DNA from: an uncultured Oscillospiraceae bacterium
GTDB taxonomy: Bacteria > Bacillota > Clostridia > Oscillospirales > Oscillospiraceae
DNA length: 22,327 nt
NCBI GenBank assembly: GCA_934668605.1
Contig: CAKUNY010000012.1
Coordinates: 1-22,327, forward strand
Reading direction: 5' to 3'
Under the pieces are notes generated by a model, which did no database searches, was not told where the DNA came from, and saw only the letters and a program-made list of their open reading frames with translations. This document shows, in pieces, positions 1 to 6,596 of this stretch (positions within the stretch are counted from its first letter, which is position 1; the number at the start of each line of letters is the position of its first letter). The position numbers were made by a program, and so were the translations under genes.

Positions 1-615
1 CTGCACGAGGACATGTGCGAGGCCGCCGCGATGCTGCCGCACCTTTTCATGGTGAACCTCGTCATGAACGCGCAGATGCAGCTGCACGCGATTTTCTCGG
101 GGCATTACCTCAAATCCTGGGAAGAGGGCTGCGCGCTGGTCAATAAAATCTATCAGGTCGACGTTCCCGAGCAGGCAGACGTGATCGTCGCCAGCTGCGG
201 CGGCTTCCCGAAGGACATTTCGCTCTATCAGGGCACAAAAACCGTCGACAACGTCGAGTCTGGCCTCAAGCCCGGCGGAACGCTCATTCTGATGCTGGAA
301 GCGCCGGAGGGCGGCGGCCCCGAGGAGTACTTCGGCTGGTGCAGGAATCTTCTCGACGGCACGATCGAACAGCGCCTGCGCGAGGCCTTCACCGTCGCGG
401 GCTATATTTTCTTCCAGAACTGCGAGCAGGCGCAGCGGCAGAAGATTCTTCTGTATTCCTCAATTCCGGACGAGCTCGTGCGCCCGATGGGCATGCGTTC
501 GTTCTCTGATATGGCGGCGCTTCTGAAGGAAGCCGACCTCGACGGAAAATCCATCTATGTGATCCCGAACGGCGCGACCGTCGTTCCCCATGTCTGCAAG
601 GAGGCAGCCTTATGA
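1..615 (+). CDS. larA: LarA-family (nickel-dependent lactate racemase-like) protein, C-terminal part
   Basis: The frame is open to the left edge, so only about the last 204 residues of a protein of usually about 420 are present. The segment ASCGGFPKDISLYQG followed by a Gly-rich GGTLILMLEAPEGGG stretch is typical of the second domain of LarA (DUF2088) proteins. LarA enzymes epimerise 2-hydroxyacids such as lactate, using a pincer nickel cofactor made by LarB, LarC and LarE, and many homologues act on other 2-hydroxyacids. The His and Lys residues that bind the cofactor mostly lie in the missing N-terminal half, so activity cannot be judged. The stop codon overlaps the start of the aminotransferase gene by 4 nt (ATGA at 612-615), so the two are translationally coupled. 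The family call is solid; the substrate is unknown. Confidence 0.8.
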   Translation: MHEDMCEAAAMLPHLFMVNLVMNAQMQLHAIFSGHYLKSWEEGCALVNKIYQVDVPEQADVIVASCGGFPKDISLYQGTKTVDNVESGLKPGGTLILMLEAPEGGGPEEYFGWCRNLLDGTIEQRLREAFTVAGYIFFQNCEQAQRQKILLYSSIPDELVRPMGMRSFSDMAALLKEADLDGKSIYVIPNGATVVPHVCKEAAL

Positions 616-1766
616 ATATGAAATCCTACATCGCAGCGCGCTTTCAGAATTCCGGTTCCGGGCTCTCGCTCGACACCGAAGCGCTGGCAAAATACAACGA
701 TATCATCGATCTTTCCATCGGCGACACCGATTTTACCACTGACGAAGCCATCATTGAAAAAGCATACCTTGATGCGAAAGCCGGCCACACCCACTATGGT
801 GACCCCAAGGGCGACCCCGAGCTGATTTCCGCCGTGTGTGGGGCATGGCAGGAGGATTTCTCGCAGGCGCTGACCCCGGATCACGTGCTCGTCACAGCTT
901 CGAGCTGCCTCGGCATGGCGCTTACCATGCTCGCAATTCTGAACCCCGGCGACGAGGTGATCGTGTTCTCGCCGTACTTTGCCATGTACCGCAGCCAGAT
1001 CGAGCTCGCGGGCGGCGTGTGCGTCGATGTGCCGACCTATGCAAGCGAAAACTACGCCATCATGGAGGAGCGTCTGCGCGCGGCCATTACGCCCAGAACG
1101 AAGGCCATCATTTTTAATAACCCCACGAACCCCACCGGCATGGCCTACGGGCGCGAGACATTAGAGCTTCTGGCCAAAATCGCGCAGGAGTATGATCTTC
1201 TCGTCGCGGCGGACGAAATTTATACAACGTATCTATACGAGGGCGACTATATCCCCCTGCGCACGCTTCCCGGCATGCTGGAGCGGACGATCACGCTCAA
1301 CAGCTTCTCGAAAAACTTTCTCATGACCGGCTGGCGCGTGGGCGTGATCATCGCAGAGCCGACCTTGATCGCCACTATGAACCAGATCAACAGCGCGCTC
1401 ATCTACTCCGCCCCGTCTATCTCGCAGAGAGCTGCCATCGCAGCCCTGGATAACCGCGCGCGCATCCGCGAGCGCTACATCAAAGCCTACCGTGAGCGCA
1501 TTTTCTACTCCGCTGATCGGCTGGAAAAAATCCCGTACCTGAGCCTTGTGCGCCCGAAGGGCACGTTCTATCTGTTCCCGGGCGTAGAAAAAACGGGGCT
1601 TACGGCAGGGGAGTTCTGCAAAGAACTGCTTGACCGGGCGCACATTCTCGTCTCGCCGGGCGACGTGTTCGGCCTTGCCGGAAAGCAGCACTTCCGCATT
1701 GCATGCACAGTGGATATCGAAAAGCTCCGCGAGGCATACGACCGCATGGAAGCCCTCCATTTCTGA
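612..1766 (+). CDS. Class I/II pyridoxal-phosphate aminotransferase
   Basis: This 384-residue protein has the full length of a fold-type I aminotransferase. Visible motifs in order are a substrate-loop region near residue 60 (HTHYGDPKGDPEL), NNPTNPTG (PLP-ring and carboxylate contacts), AADEIYTTYLYEG (the Asp that pairs with the PLP pyridine nitrogen) and LNSFSKNFLMTGWRVG, which holds the Schiff-base Lys. The last resembles the SFSK-x5-GWRVG signature of aspartate/aromatic/alanine aminotransferases. The start is supported by AAGGAGG at 598-604, 7 nt upstream, and by the ATGA overlap with the LarA-like gene. It probably interconverts an amino acid and a 2-oxoacid. Coupling to a 2-hydroxyacid racemase homologue suggests linked hydroxy-, oxo- and amino-acid chemistry, but the substrate is not readable. 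No clear terminator follows. Confidence 0.9.
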   Translation: MNMKSYIAARFQNSGSGLSLDTEALAKYNDIIDLSIGDTDFTTDEAIIEKAYLDAKAGHTHYGDPKGDPELISAVCGAWQEDFSQALTPDHVLVTASSCLGMALTMLAILNPGDEVIVFSPYFAMYRSQIELAGGVCVDVPTYASENYAIMEERLRAAITPRTKAIIFNNPTNPTGMAYGRETLELLAKIAQEYDLLVAADEIYTTYLYEGDYIPLRTLPGMLERTITLNSFSKNFLMTGWRVGVIIAEPTLIATMNQINSALIYSAPSISQRAAIAALDNRARIRERYIKAYRERIFYSADRLEKIPYLSLVRPKGTFYLFPGVEKTGLTAGEFCKELLDRAHILVSPGDVFGLAGKQHFRIACTVDIEKLREAYDRMEALHF

Positions 1767-1861
1767 GAAAAATCCGCCCGGCACGGACGAATTTGGTGAT
1801 TATGCAGAAATTTTCACAATTATTCACCGATATACAGTCGAATGTTGTATAACTTTGCGGC

Positions 1862-1889
1862 TTTACAAATTCTGAATTTTCTGTATAAT
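1862..1889 (+). promoter_or_regulatory. Promoter of the amino acid ABC importer operon
   Basis: TTTACA (1862-1867) and TATAAT (1884-1889) are separated by 16 bp, about 50 nt upstream of the binding-protein start. The sequence TGTATAATCATACA (1882-1895) covers the -10 box and forms a short dyad (TGTAT/ATACA), which could be an operator. The remainder of the 1767-1941 gap is AT-rich and holds no gene. Confidence 0.6.
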
Positions 1890-1941
1890 CATACACATAA
1901 ATTACAACAAGCTGCATGCAGGGCATGCACAGGAGGGTATT

Positions 1942-2883
1942 ATGAAAAAGAATTCACTGACCAAGCTGATTGCGCTGACGCTTTGCGCAGTCCTGGCGCT
2001 CGGCCTGTTCGCAGGCTGCGCCGCAAAGACCGAAGAAGCTGCTCCCGCCGCTTCTGAAGAAACCACCGCAGCAGAAACCGCTGAAACTACCACCGAAGAA
2101 GCCGCTCCCGCCGAGGAAGCGACCTCCGATGCCGCTCCCGCCGAAGAAGAAGCGACCGGCCTTCTGGCTCAGATCAAGGCCAAGGGCAAGCTGGTCATCG
2201 GCACCGAAGCACAGTATGCGCCTTATGAGTTCAAGGATCTCGACGCCAACTTCGCAGGCTGCGACATCTGGCTGGCGCAGCAGATCGCCGATTCCCTCGG
2301 CGTAGAGCTCGAGGTTGTCGACATGGCGTTCGACGGCATCATCCCCGCTGTCAAGTCCGGCCAGGTCGATATCGGCATCGCCGCATTCACCAAGACCCCG
2401 GAGCGTGCCGAGGAAATCGACTTCTCCAGCCTCTATGAGACGAGCGCGCAGCTTCTCATCGTCAAGACCGGCGACGCGGACAAGTACTCCACCAAGGAAG
2501 CGCTTGCAGGCCAGAAGGTCGGCGCGCAGAAGGGCACCATCCAGTCTCAGCTGATCATCTCCGCACTTCCCGACAGCGAGCTGTTTGAGCTTGAAAAGTA
2601 CCCGGCACTGGCTCTCGAGACCCAGAACGGCAACATCGCGGGCTTCGTGGTCGACCAGGCGGTCGGCGAGGCTCTGGTCGCAACGAGCGACGGCAAGCTC
2701 GAGGTTTCCAACTTCCAGTTCACCGCTGAAGAGGCTTCCTTCGGTAAGGCAGCCGTTATCGCCAAGGGCAACGAGGACTTTGTCGCCGCTGTCAACGAGG
2801 TCATCGAAAAGGTCGTCGCCGACGGCAGCTATCAGGCAGCCTACGACGAAGCAGTCGAACTTGCTGCAAGCTTAGGCCTGTAA
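1942..2883 (+). CDS. Polar amino acid ABC importer, substrate-binding lipoprotein
   Basis: This 313-residue secreted lipoprotein begins with a signal peptide (MKKNSLTKLIALTLCAVLAL) ending in the lipobox LFAGC, so Cys26 would be lipidated and anchored in the outer leaflet of the membrane. Residues about 30-72 form a low-complexity Ala/Glu/Pro/Thr linker with repeated EEAAPA units. The rest is a family-3 solute-binding domain (KGKLVIGTEAQYAPYEF, later IGIAAFTKTPERAEEIDFS, which is typical of amino acid binders). AGGAGGG lies just upstream of the start. It is the first gene of an SBP-permease-ATPase operon and would deliver an amino acid to the permease. The ligand is not readable from sequence. 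A strong hairpin follows the gene. Confidence 0.93.
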   Translation: MKKNSLTKLIALTLCAVLALGLFAGCAAKTEEAAPAASEETTAAETAETTTEEAAPAEEATSDAAPAEEEATGLLAQIKAKGKLVIGTEAQYAPYEFKDLDANFAGCDIWLAQQIADSLGVELEVVDMAFDGIIPAVKSGQVDIGIAAFTKTPERAEEIDFSSLYETSAQLLIVKTGDADKYSTKEALAGQKVGAQKGTIQSQLIISALPDSELFELEKYPALALETQNGNIAGFVVDQAVGEALVATSDGKLEVSNFQFTAEEASFGKAAVIAKGNEDFVAAVNEVIEKVVADGSYQAAYDEAVELAASLGL

Positions 2884-2930
2884 TAAAAAGGTCGCTTGTC
2901 CAAGTTTACTTCACTTTCTAAGCTTTCAAC

Positions 2931-2964
2931 CAAGGCTTCGCCGCCAAAAAGCGGCGAAGCCTTG
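2931..2964 (+). promoter_or_regulatory. Intercistronic hairpin between binding protein and permease
   Basis: A perfect 14-bp stem (CAAGGCTTCGCCGC, 2931-2944, with its complement at 2951-2964) closes a 6-nt loop. No U-run follows, so it is not a classical terminator. In binding-protein transporters such hairpins can protect the upstream message or attenuate read-through, giving more binding protein than membrane components. That role is inferred here. Confidence 0.6.
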
Positions 2965-3018
2965 AAGCCTGTCTTGCGCAGCCACGCAGCGCTGCATATT
3001 TTTTAGAAGGAGGCTCCC

Positions 3019-3711
3019 ATGACTTTTTTTGAAACGATAGGAAAAATCATCGAGCGCTATTCCAGCTTTTTCGCGCAGGGCGTTGTCAATACGCTTATCA
3101 TCGCGGCGTTCTCCGTCCTGCTCGGCACCATTCTCGGCACGCTGATGGCAACCATGCGCATGGGCAAAATTCTGCCGCTCAAGTGGCTGGCAGTCGCGTA
3201 CATCGAGTTCATCCGCGGCACGCCCCTTATGGTGCAGCTGATGTTCATCTTCTACGGTCTTCCCATGATCGGCGTCAAAATCCCCGATATCTCGTGGATC
3301 CCCAACTTCTCGCGCTTTGCCGCCGGCATTGTCGCCATGAGCATGAACAGCTGCGCGTACGTCGCAGAGGTCATCCGCTCGGGCATTCAGGCCGTCGACT
3401 ACGGCCAGACCGAGGCTGCGCGCAGCGTGGGCTTCTCGTCCGGCGAGGCGATGCGCCTTGTCGTTCTGCCGCAGGCCATCCGCAACATCCTTCCCGCGCT
3501 CGGAAACGAATTTGTAACGGTCATCAAGGAGTCGTCCATCGTCTCCGTCATTGGCATTGCCGACCTCATGTTCCGCACGAACGACGTCATCGCCCTCAGC
3601 TATAAGAGCCTCGAGTGCCTCGCCGTTGCGGCGCTCATCTACTTCGTTCTGACCTTCATCAGCAGCCGCATCGTATCGTTTGCAGAAAGGAAGCTGTCGC
3701 ATGGAAAATAA
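3019..3711 (+). CDS. Polar amino acid ABC importer, permease
   Basis: This 230-residue, strongly hydrophobic protein has the length and layout of HisM/GlnP-type permeases. Near the N terminus is VNTLIIAAFSVLLGTILGTL, then FIRGTPLMVQLMFIFYGLP. The cytoplasmic EAA loop, QTEAARSVGFSSGEAMRLVV followed by LPQAIRNILPALGNE, contacts the ATPase. It would form the membrane pore as a homodimer, since only one permease gene is present. AGAAGGAGG (3005-3013) sets the start. Its last 11 nt (3701-3711) overlap the ATPase gene, implying coupled translation. Confidence 0.94.
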   Translation: MTFFETIGKIIERYSSFFAQGVVNTLIIAAFSVLLGTILGTLMATMRMGKILPLKWLAVAYIEFIRGTPLMVQLMFIFYGLPMIGVKIPDISWIPNFSRFAAGIVAMSMNSCAYVAEVIRSGIQAVDYGQTEAARSVGFSSGEAMRLVVLPQAIRNILPALGNEFVTVIKESSIVSVIGIADLMFRTNDVIALSYKSLECLAVAALIYFVLTFISSRIVSFAERKLSHGK

Positions 3712-4447
3712 ACAGACTATGATCGAGGTCCAGGATCTCTGCAAGAGCTTCCACAAGCTCGAGGTTTTGAAGCACATCAGCACGACCTTCTACAAAAATG
3801 AAGTCGTCTCCATCATCGGCCCCTCCGGCGGCGGCAAGTCGACATTTCTGCGCTGCCTGAATTTACTGGAAAAGCCGACCTCCGGCAAGATCATCTTCGA
3901 CGGAACGGACATCTGCGACAAGCGCCAGAACAGGAACATCGATCTTCACCGGCAGAAGATGGGCATGGTCTTCCAGCAGTTCAACCTTTTCAACAACATG
4001 GACGTCATGCGAAACCTCACCGTCGCCCCGATGCGCATTAAAAAGATGCCGAAGGAGCAGGCAGAGGAAAAGGCCATCGAGCTTCTGAAAAAGGTCGGCC
4101 TTGCAGACCGTGTCTCGGCCTATCCCAGCCAGCTCTCCGGCGGCCAGAAGCAGAGAATCGCGATCGTGCGCTCTTTGATGATGGATCCCGAGGTCATGCT
4201 CTTCGACGAGCCGACGTCGGCGCTCGACCCCGAGATGATCGGCGAGGTGCTCGACGTTATGAAGGCGCTCGCCGCCGACGGCATGACGATGATCGTCGTG
4301 ACGCACGAGATGCGCTTTGCCCGCGAGGTCGCGGCCAGAACAATCTTCCTTGCAGACGGCAAGATCGAAGAGGACAAGCCCTCTCACGAGCTCTTTGACA
4401 ACCCCGAGAGCCCGCGTCTTGTCACGTTCCTTCAAAAGGTGCTGTAA
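3701..4447 (+). CDS. Polar amino acid ABC importer, ATP-binding protein
   Basis: This 248-residue ATPase is close to the usual 240-250 for GlnQ/HisP proteins. It carries Walker A GPSGGGKST, the Q-loop in MVFQQFNLF, the ABC signature LSGGQKQR, Walker B VMLFDEPTSALDPE and the H-loop VVTHEM. It powers import through the upstream permease. An upstream in-frame ATG (3680) exists, but AGAAAGGAAG at 3684-3692 lies inside that extension and correctly spaces the ATG at 3701. The chosen start therefore gives MENKQTM. The gene overlaps the permease stop by 11 nt and ends at a strong hairpin terminator. Confidence 0.95.
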   Translation: MENKQTMIEVQDLCKSFHKLEVLKHISTTFYKNEVVSIIGPSGGGKSTFLRCLNLLEKPTSGKIIFDGTDICDKRQNRNIDLHRQKMGMVFQQFNLFNNMDVMRNLTVAPMRIKKMPKEQAEEKAIELLKKVGLADRVSAYPSQLSGGQKQRIAIVRSLMMDPEVMLFDEPTSALDPEMIGEVLDVMKALAADGMTMIVVTHEMRFAREVAARTIFLADGKIEEDKPSHELFDNPESPRLVTFLQKVL

Positions 4448-4464
4448 TTTTTCCAAAAACCGCA

Positions 4465-4500
4465 AAACCCTTCCGGTTTTTTCCGGAAGGGTTTGTTCTT
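4465..4500 (+). terminator. Terminator of the ABC importer operon
   Basis: A perfect 12-bp stem (AAACCCTTCCGG, 4465-4476; complement 4483-4494) with a T6 loop is followed by the T-rich tract GTTCTT. The position just after the ATPase stop fits a Rho-independent terminator. Confidence 0.75.
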
Positions 4501-4533
4501 CGTTAAAATGCCGTAAAAACAACGGTTTCCCAC

Positions 4534-4562
4534 TTGACACAACATGCCTTCTATGGTATCTT
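4534..4562 (+). promoter_or_regulatory. Promoter of the glycine riboswitch-gcvT unit
   Basis: A consensus -35 TTGACA (4534-4539) is followed after 17 bp by TATCTT (4557-4562), preceded by TGG that could act as an extended -10. Transcription would start near 4569, about 25 nt before the first riboswitch stem. Confidence 0.7.
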
Positions 4563-4595
4563 ATGCATGAAAATTGATATACAGTCGGTTGAAGA

Positions 4596-4747
4596 TTCCG
4601 GGAGAGGCCGCATTGCGGCGCCGAAGGGGAACGCGCAAAAGCTCTCAGGCAGAAGGACCGGAATTCGACGACACTCTGCAAAGTGCATGTATGCACGCCG
4701 ACGGTGCAACCGGATTTTTCCGGGAATCTCTCAGGCAGATAACAGAG
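4596..4747 (+). promoter_or_regulatory. Tandem glycine riboswitch
   Basis: Aptamer 1 has a P1 stem of TTCCGG (4596-4601) with CCGGAA (4658-4663). It also holds the family core elements GGGAGAG, GCGCCGAAGGGG and CTCTCAGGCAGAAGGAC. Aptamer 2 has a P1 stem of CTCTG (4674-4678) with CAGAG (4743-4747) and carries a diverged core GCCGACGGTGCAA and the conserved AATCTCTCAGGCAGATAAC. A short linker joins the two. The class binds glycine and usually controls glycine cleavage or transport genes, matching gcvT downstream. The terminator stem begins exactly at the 3' edge of the second P1 (G4747 is shared), so ligand-stabilised P1 would compete with termination. This suggests an ON switch. The second aptamer's changed core is noted as a finding. 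Confidence 0.92.
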
Positions 4748-4783
4748 GCGCAAGGCTTCCAATTGGAGCTTTGCGCCCTTTTT
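4747..4783 (+). terminator. Riboswitch expression-platform terminator
   Basis: GGCGCAAGGCTTCC (4747-4760) pairs with GGAGCTTTGCGCC (4765-4777) across an AATT loop, with one bulge and one mismatch. CTTTTT follows. It sits between the riboswitch and gcvT, as expected for transcription control of gcvT. Confidence 0.8.
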
Positions 4784-4857
4784 ATGCCCATTTGTAAACC
4801 CGACGGGCGCAAAACAGCATACCGCCCGTTTTGAAATAGGATGTGGAGGAAATCATT

Positions 4858-5949
4858 ATGGAAAAGAAGACACCCTTATACGATTCGCACGTCGCCCTTG
4901 GCGCGAAGATGGTAGAGTTCGGAGGCTTCCTGATGCCTGTGCAGTACCCGACGGGCATTCTGGCAGAGCACATGGCCGTGCGCGAAAAGGCAGGCCTGTT
5001 TGATGTCTCGCACATGGGAGAGCTCGTTTTCTGCGGCGAGGACGCACTTTCGAACATTCAGCGCCTCGTCACCACCGATATTTCCAAAATGCAGAACGGC
5101 GACATGCGCTACGGCATGTTCTGCAACGATGAAGGCGGCGTGGTCGATGATCTGATCGTCTACCGCATGGAAGCCGACGACTATCTCATCGTCGTCAACG
5201 CCGGAAACCGCGACAAGGACGCCGCGTGGGTCGAAACGCATCTGTCCGGCCATCCCGGCTACCATGACGCGGGCAACGAATTTGGCCAGATCGCCATTCA
5301 GGGGCCTGTTTCCAAGGAAATCATGCTGCGCCTCTGCGAGGAAAGCGCGCTTCCCGAAAAGTACTATTCCTTCACAAAAGCGGTTCTTACCTGGAACGGC
5401 CGCAGCGCGGAAACCTATGTCTCCCGCTCGGGCTACACGGGCTCGTTCGGCTACGAGATCCTCTGTAAGACGGAAGACACCGTCTGGCTGTGGGATACGC
5501 TTCTGGAGGCAGGCAAAGATTTTGGCCTCATTCCCTGCGGCCTCGGTGCGCGCGATACGCTGCGTCTGGAGGCGGCCATGCCGCTCTACGGCCACGAGCT
5601 GACCGACAACATCACCCCCAAGATGGCGGGGCTTCCCTGCAAGCTTGACGGCAAGGACTTCATCGGCCATGACGCGCTGGTAAAGCTGGGCGCGCCGGAG
5701 GTCAAGCGCGTGGGGCTCAAGGGCGTTGGCCGCGGCATCGTGCGCGAGCACTGTGACCTGTATTCCGCCCCCGACGGCGAGAAGATCGGCTGGACGTCCT
5801 CCGGCACGTTCGCGCCCTATCTCGGCTGTTGCGTCGCGATGGGCTATGTCCCGGTCGAAGACGCGGAGGTCGGCAAGCATGTCTACGCTGACGTGCGCGG
5901 CCGCAAGGTCGAAATGGAGATCGTCCCCACCCCGTTCTACAAGCGCTGA
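4858..5949 (+). CDS. gcvT: Glycine cleavage system T protein (aminomethyltransferase)
   Basis: The 363-residue protein is full length for GcvT (about 360-370). GcvT transfers the methylene group from the aminomethyl-lipoyl arm of GcvH to tetrahydrofolate and releases ammonia. Recognisable segments are YDSHVALGAKMVEFGGFLMP, VREKAGLFDVSHMGEL, the central NAGNRDKDAAWV and SRSGYTGSFGYEI, and a C-terminal domain with TSSGTFAPYLG. The ATG at 4858 is preferred over an in-frame GTG at 4843 because GGAGGA (4845-4850) lies inside that extension and is 7 nt from the ATG. The glycine riboswitch upstream supports the function independently. No gcvH or gcvP follows, so the other subunits must be encoded elsewhere if the system is complete. 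There is no convincing terminator after it. Confidence 0.96.
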   Translation: MEKKTPLYDSHVALGAKMVEFGGFLMPVQYPTGILAEHMAVREKAGLFDVSHMGELVFCGEDALSNIQRLVTTDISKMQNGDMRYGMFCNDEGGVVDDLIVYRMEADDYLIVVNAGNRDKDAAWVETHLSGHPGYHDAGNEFGQIAIQGPVSKEIMLRLCEESALPEKYYSFTKAVLTWNGRSAETYVSRSGYTGSFGYEILCKTEDTVWLWDTLLEAGKDFGLIPCGLGARDTLRLEAAMPLYGHELTDNITPKMAGLPCKLDGKDFIGHDALVKLGAPEVKRVGLKGVGRGIVREHCDLYSAPDGEKIGWTSSGTFAPYLGCCVAMGYVPVEDAEVGKHVYADVRGRKVEMEIVPTPFYKR

Positions 5950-6034
5950 GCGGCTGACCCGTGCCCTCTCTTTACTTTGGTGATATTCAACAAAACTTCT
6001 TATTTGCTTTTGTTTATTTCGTATATTTTCTGTC

Positions 6035-6063
6035 TTGCGTTTTTCCACCAAATGGCGTATACT
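6035..6063 (+). promoter_or_regulatory. Promoter of the HPr-like gene
   Basis: TTGCGT (6035-6040) and TATACT (6058-6063) are 17 bp apart, about 50 nt upstream of the small gene. The surrounding gcvT-to-gene gap is T-rich and shows no other gene. Confidence 0.55.
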
Positions 6064-6115
6064 GCCCGCAGAGTGAGAAAGAAATCAAACGAAAACATAC
6101 ATGGGAGGTTATGTT

Positions 6116-6370
6116 ATGAAACTGCAAAACATCCACGAGGTAGAAGAATTCCGCAATGTCGTGCATCAGTGCAAGGGCAGAGTGTATCTTGAGAGCCAGG
6201 AGGGCGACATCTTCAATCTGAAGAGCGCCATGAGCGAGTATATCGCGCTTGGCCGTCTGCTCAGCGAGCAGGGCGACAGCCTCGAGCTCTTTGCTGACAG
6301 CAAGGAGGATGAAGCGCTGCTTCTGAATTTCCTCGTAAAGCTCGACAAGGAAAACGAAGCTTCCAAATAA
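6116..6370 (+). CDS. HPr/Crh-like small protein lacking the active-site histidine loop
   Basis: This is an 84-residue protein. The segment RVYLESQEGDIFNLKSAMSE followed by YIALGRLLSEQGDSLELFADS, with acidic residues and a C-terminal helix, lines up with the second half of HPr (strand, then NLKS-MG, then a helix). Ser37 falls where HPr has its regulatory Ser46. The N-terminal GIHARPA loop that carries catalytic His15 in HPr is absent. The protein therefore should not relay phosphate in the sugar phosphotransferase system, but it could be a regulatory relative like Crh. The start at 6116 follows GGGAGG (6103-6108). The gene has its own promoter and terminator, so it is monocistronic. The family call is by pattern only and moderately sure. 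Confidence 0.6.
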   Translation: MKLQNIHEVEEFRNVVHQCKGRVYLESQEGDIFNLKSAMSEYIALGRLLSEQGDSLELFADSKEDEALLLNFLVKLDKENEASK

Positions 6371-6387
6371 ATCGGTATCCCTCTCTT

Positions 6388-6421
6388 CCGGGCTGCGTCC
6401 AAACGGCGCAGTCCGGTTTTT
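6388..6421 (+). terminator. Terminator of the HPr-like gene
   Basis: CCGGGCTGCG (6388-6397) pairs with CGCAGTCCGG (6407-6416), with one G-T wobble, and TTTTT follows immediately. This is a good Rho-independent terminator. Confidence 0.85.
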
Positions 6422-6475
6422 CACAATCTGTCAAAAACGCATACATCTTCTGTTTTACGTCATGCTTCCAGATTA

Positions 6476-6510
6476 TGCGTAGGGGACGATGCCCACATCG
6501 TCCCATTGGG
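6476..6510 (-). repeat. Fragment of the ~107-bp inverted-repeat element (one end)
   Basis: TGCGTAGGGG, then a CGATG/CATCG hairpin core, then CCCATTGGG matches the reverse complement of the right end of the two larger copies at 13045-13151 and 16006-16113. Two compensating changes keep the internal hairpin (GGGACGATG with CATCGTCCC). Only this end is present. The sequence after CCCATTGGG is unrelated to the longer copies and contains its own small GTCCG/CGGAC hairpin. Confidence 0.7.
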
Positions 6511-6558
6511 AAGCGGTCCGTCCGCCGCGGACTGTCGAAACATCACCGCGCCATATCA

Positions 6559-6593
6559 AAACGCCCACCGGAAAAATCATCCAGTGGGCGTTT
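6559..6593 (-). terminator. Terminator of the yedE-tusA-DUF3343-selD operon
   Basis: A 13-bp stem (6559-6571 with 6581-6593) contains one wobble pair. On the minus strand the hairpin ends in TTTT before GATATGG. It lies 4 nt beyond the selD stop codon. Confidence 0.65.
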
Positions 6594-6596
6594 GTC

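Noticed and set aside
4843..4857. GTG start for gcvT giving five extra residues
   Set aside because: The GTG abuts and the extension includes the GGAGGA ribosome-binding site that properly serves the ATG at 4858.
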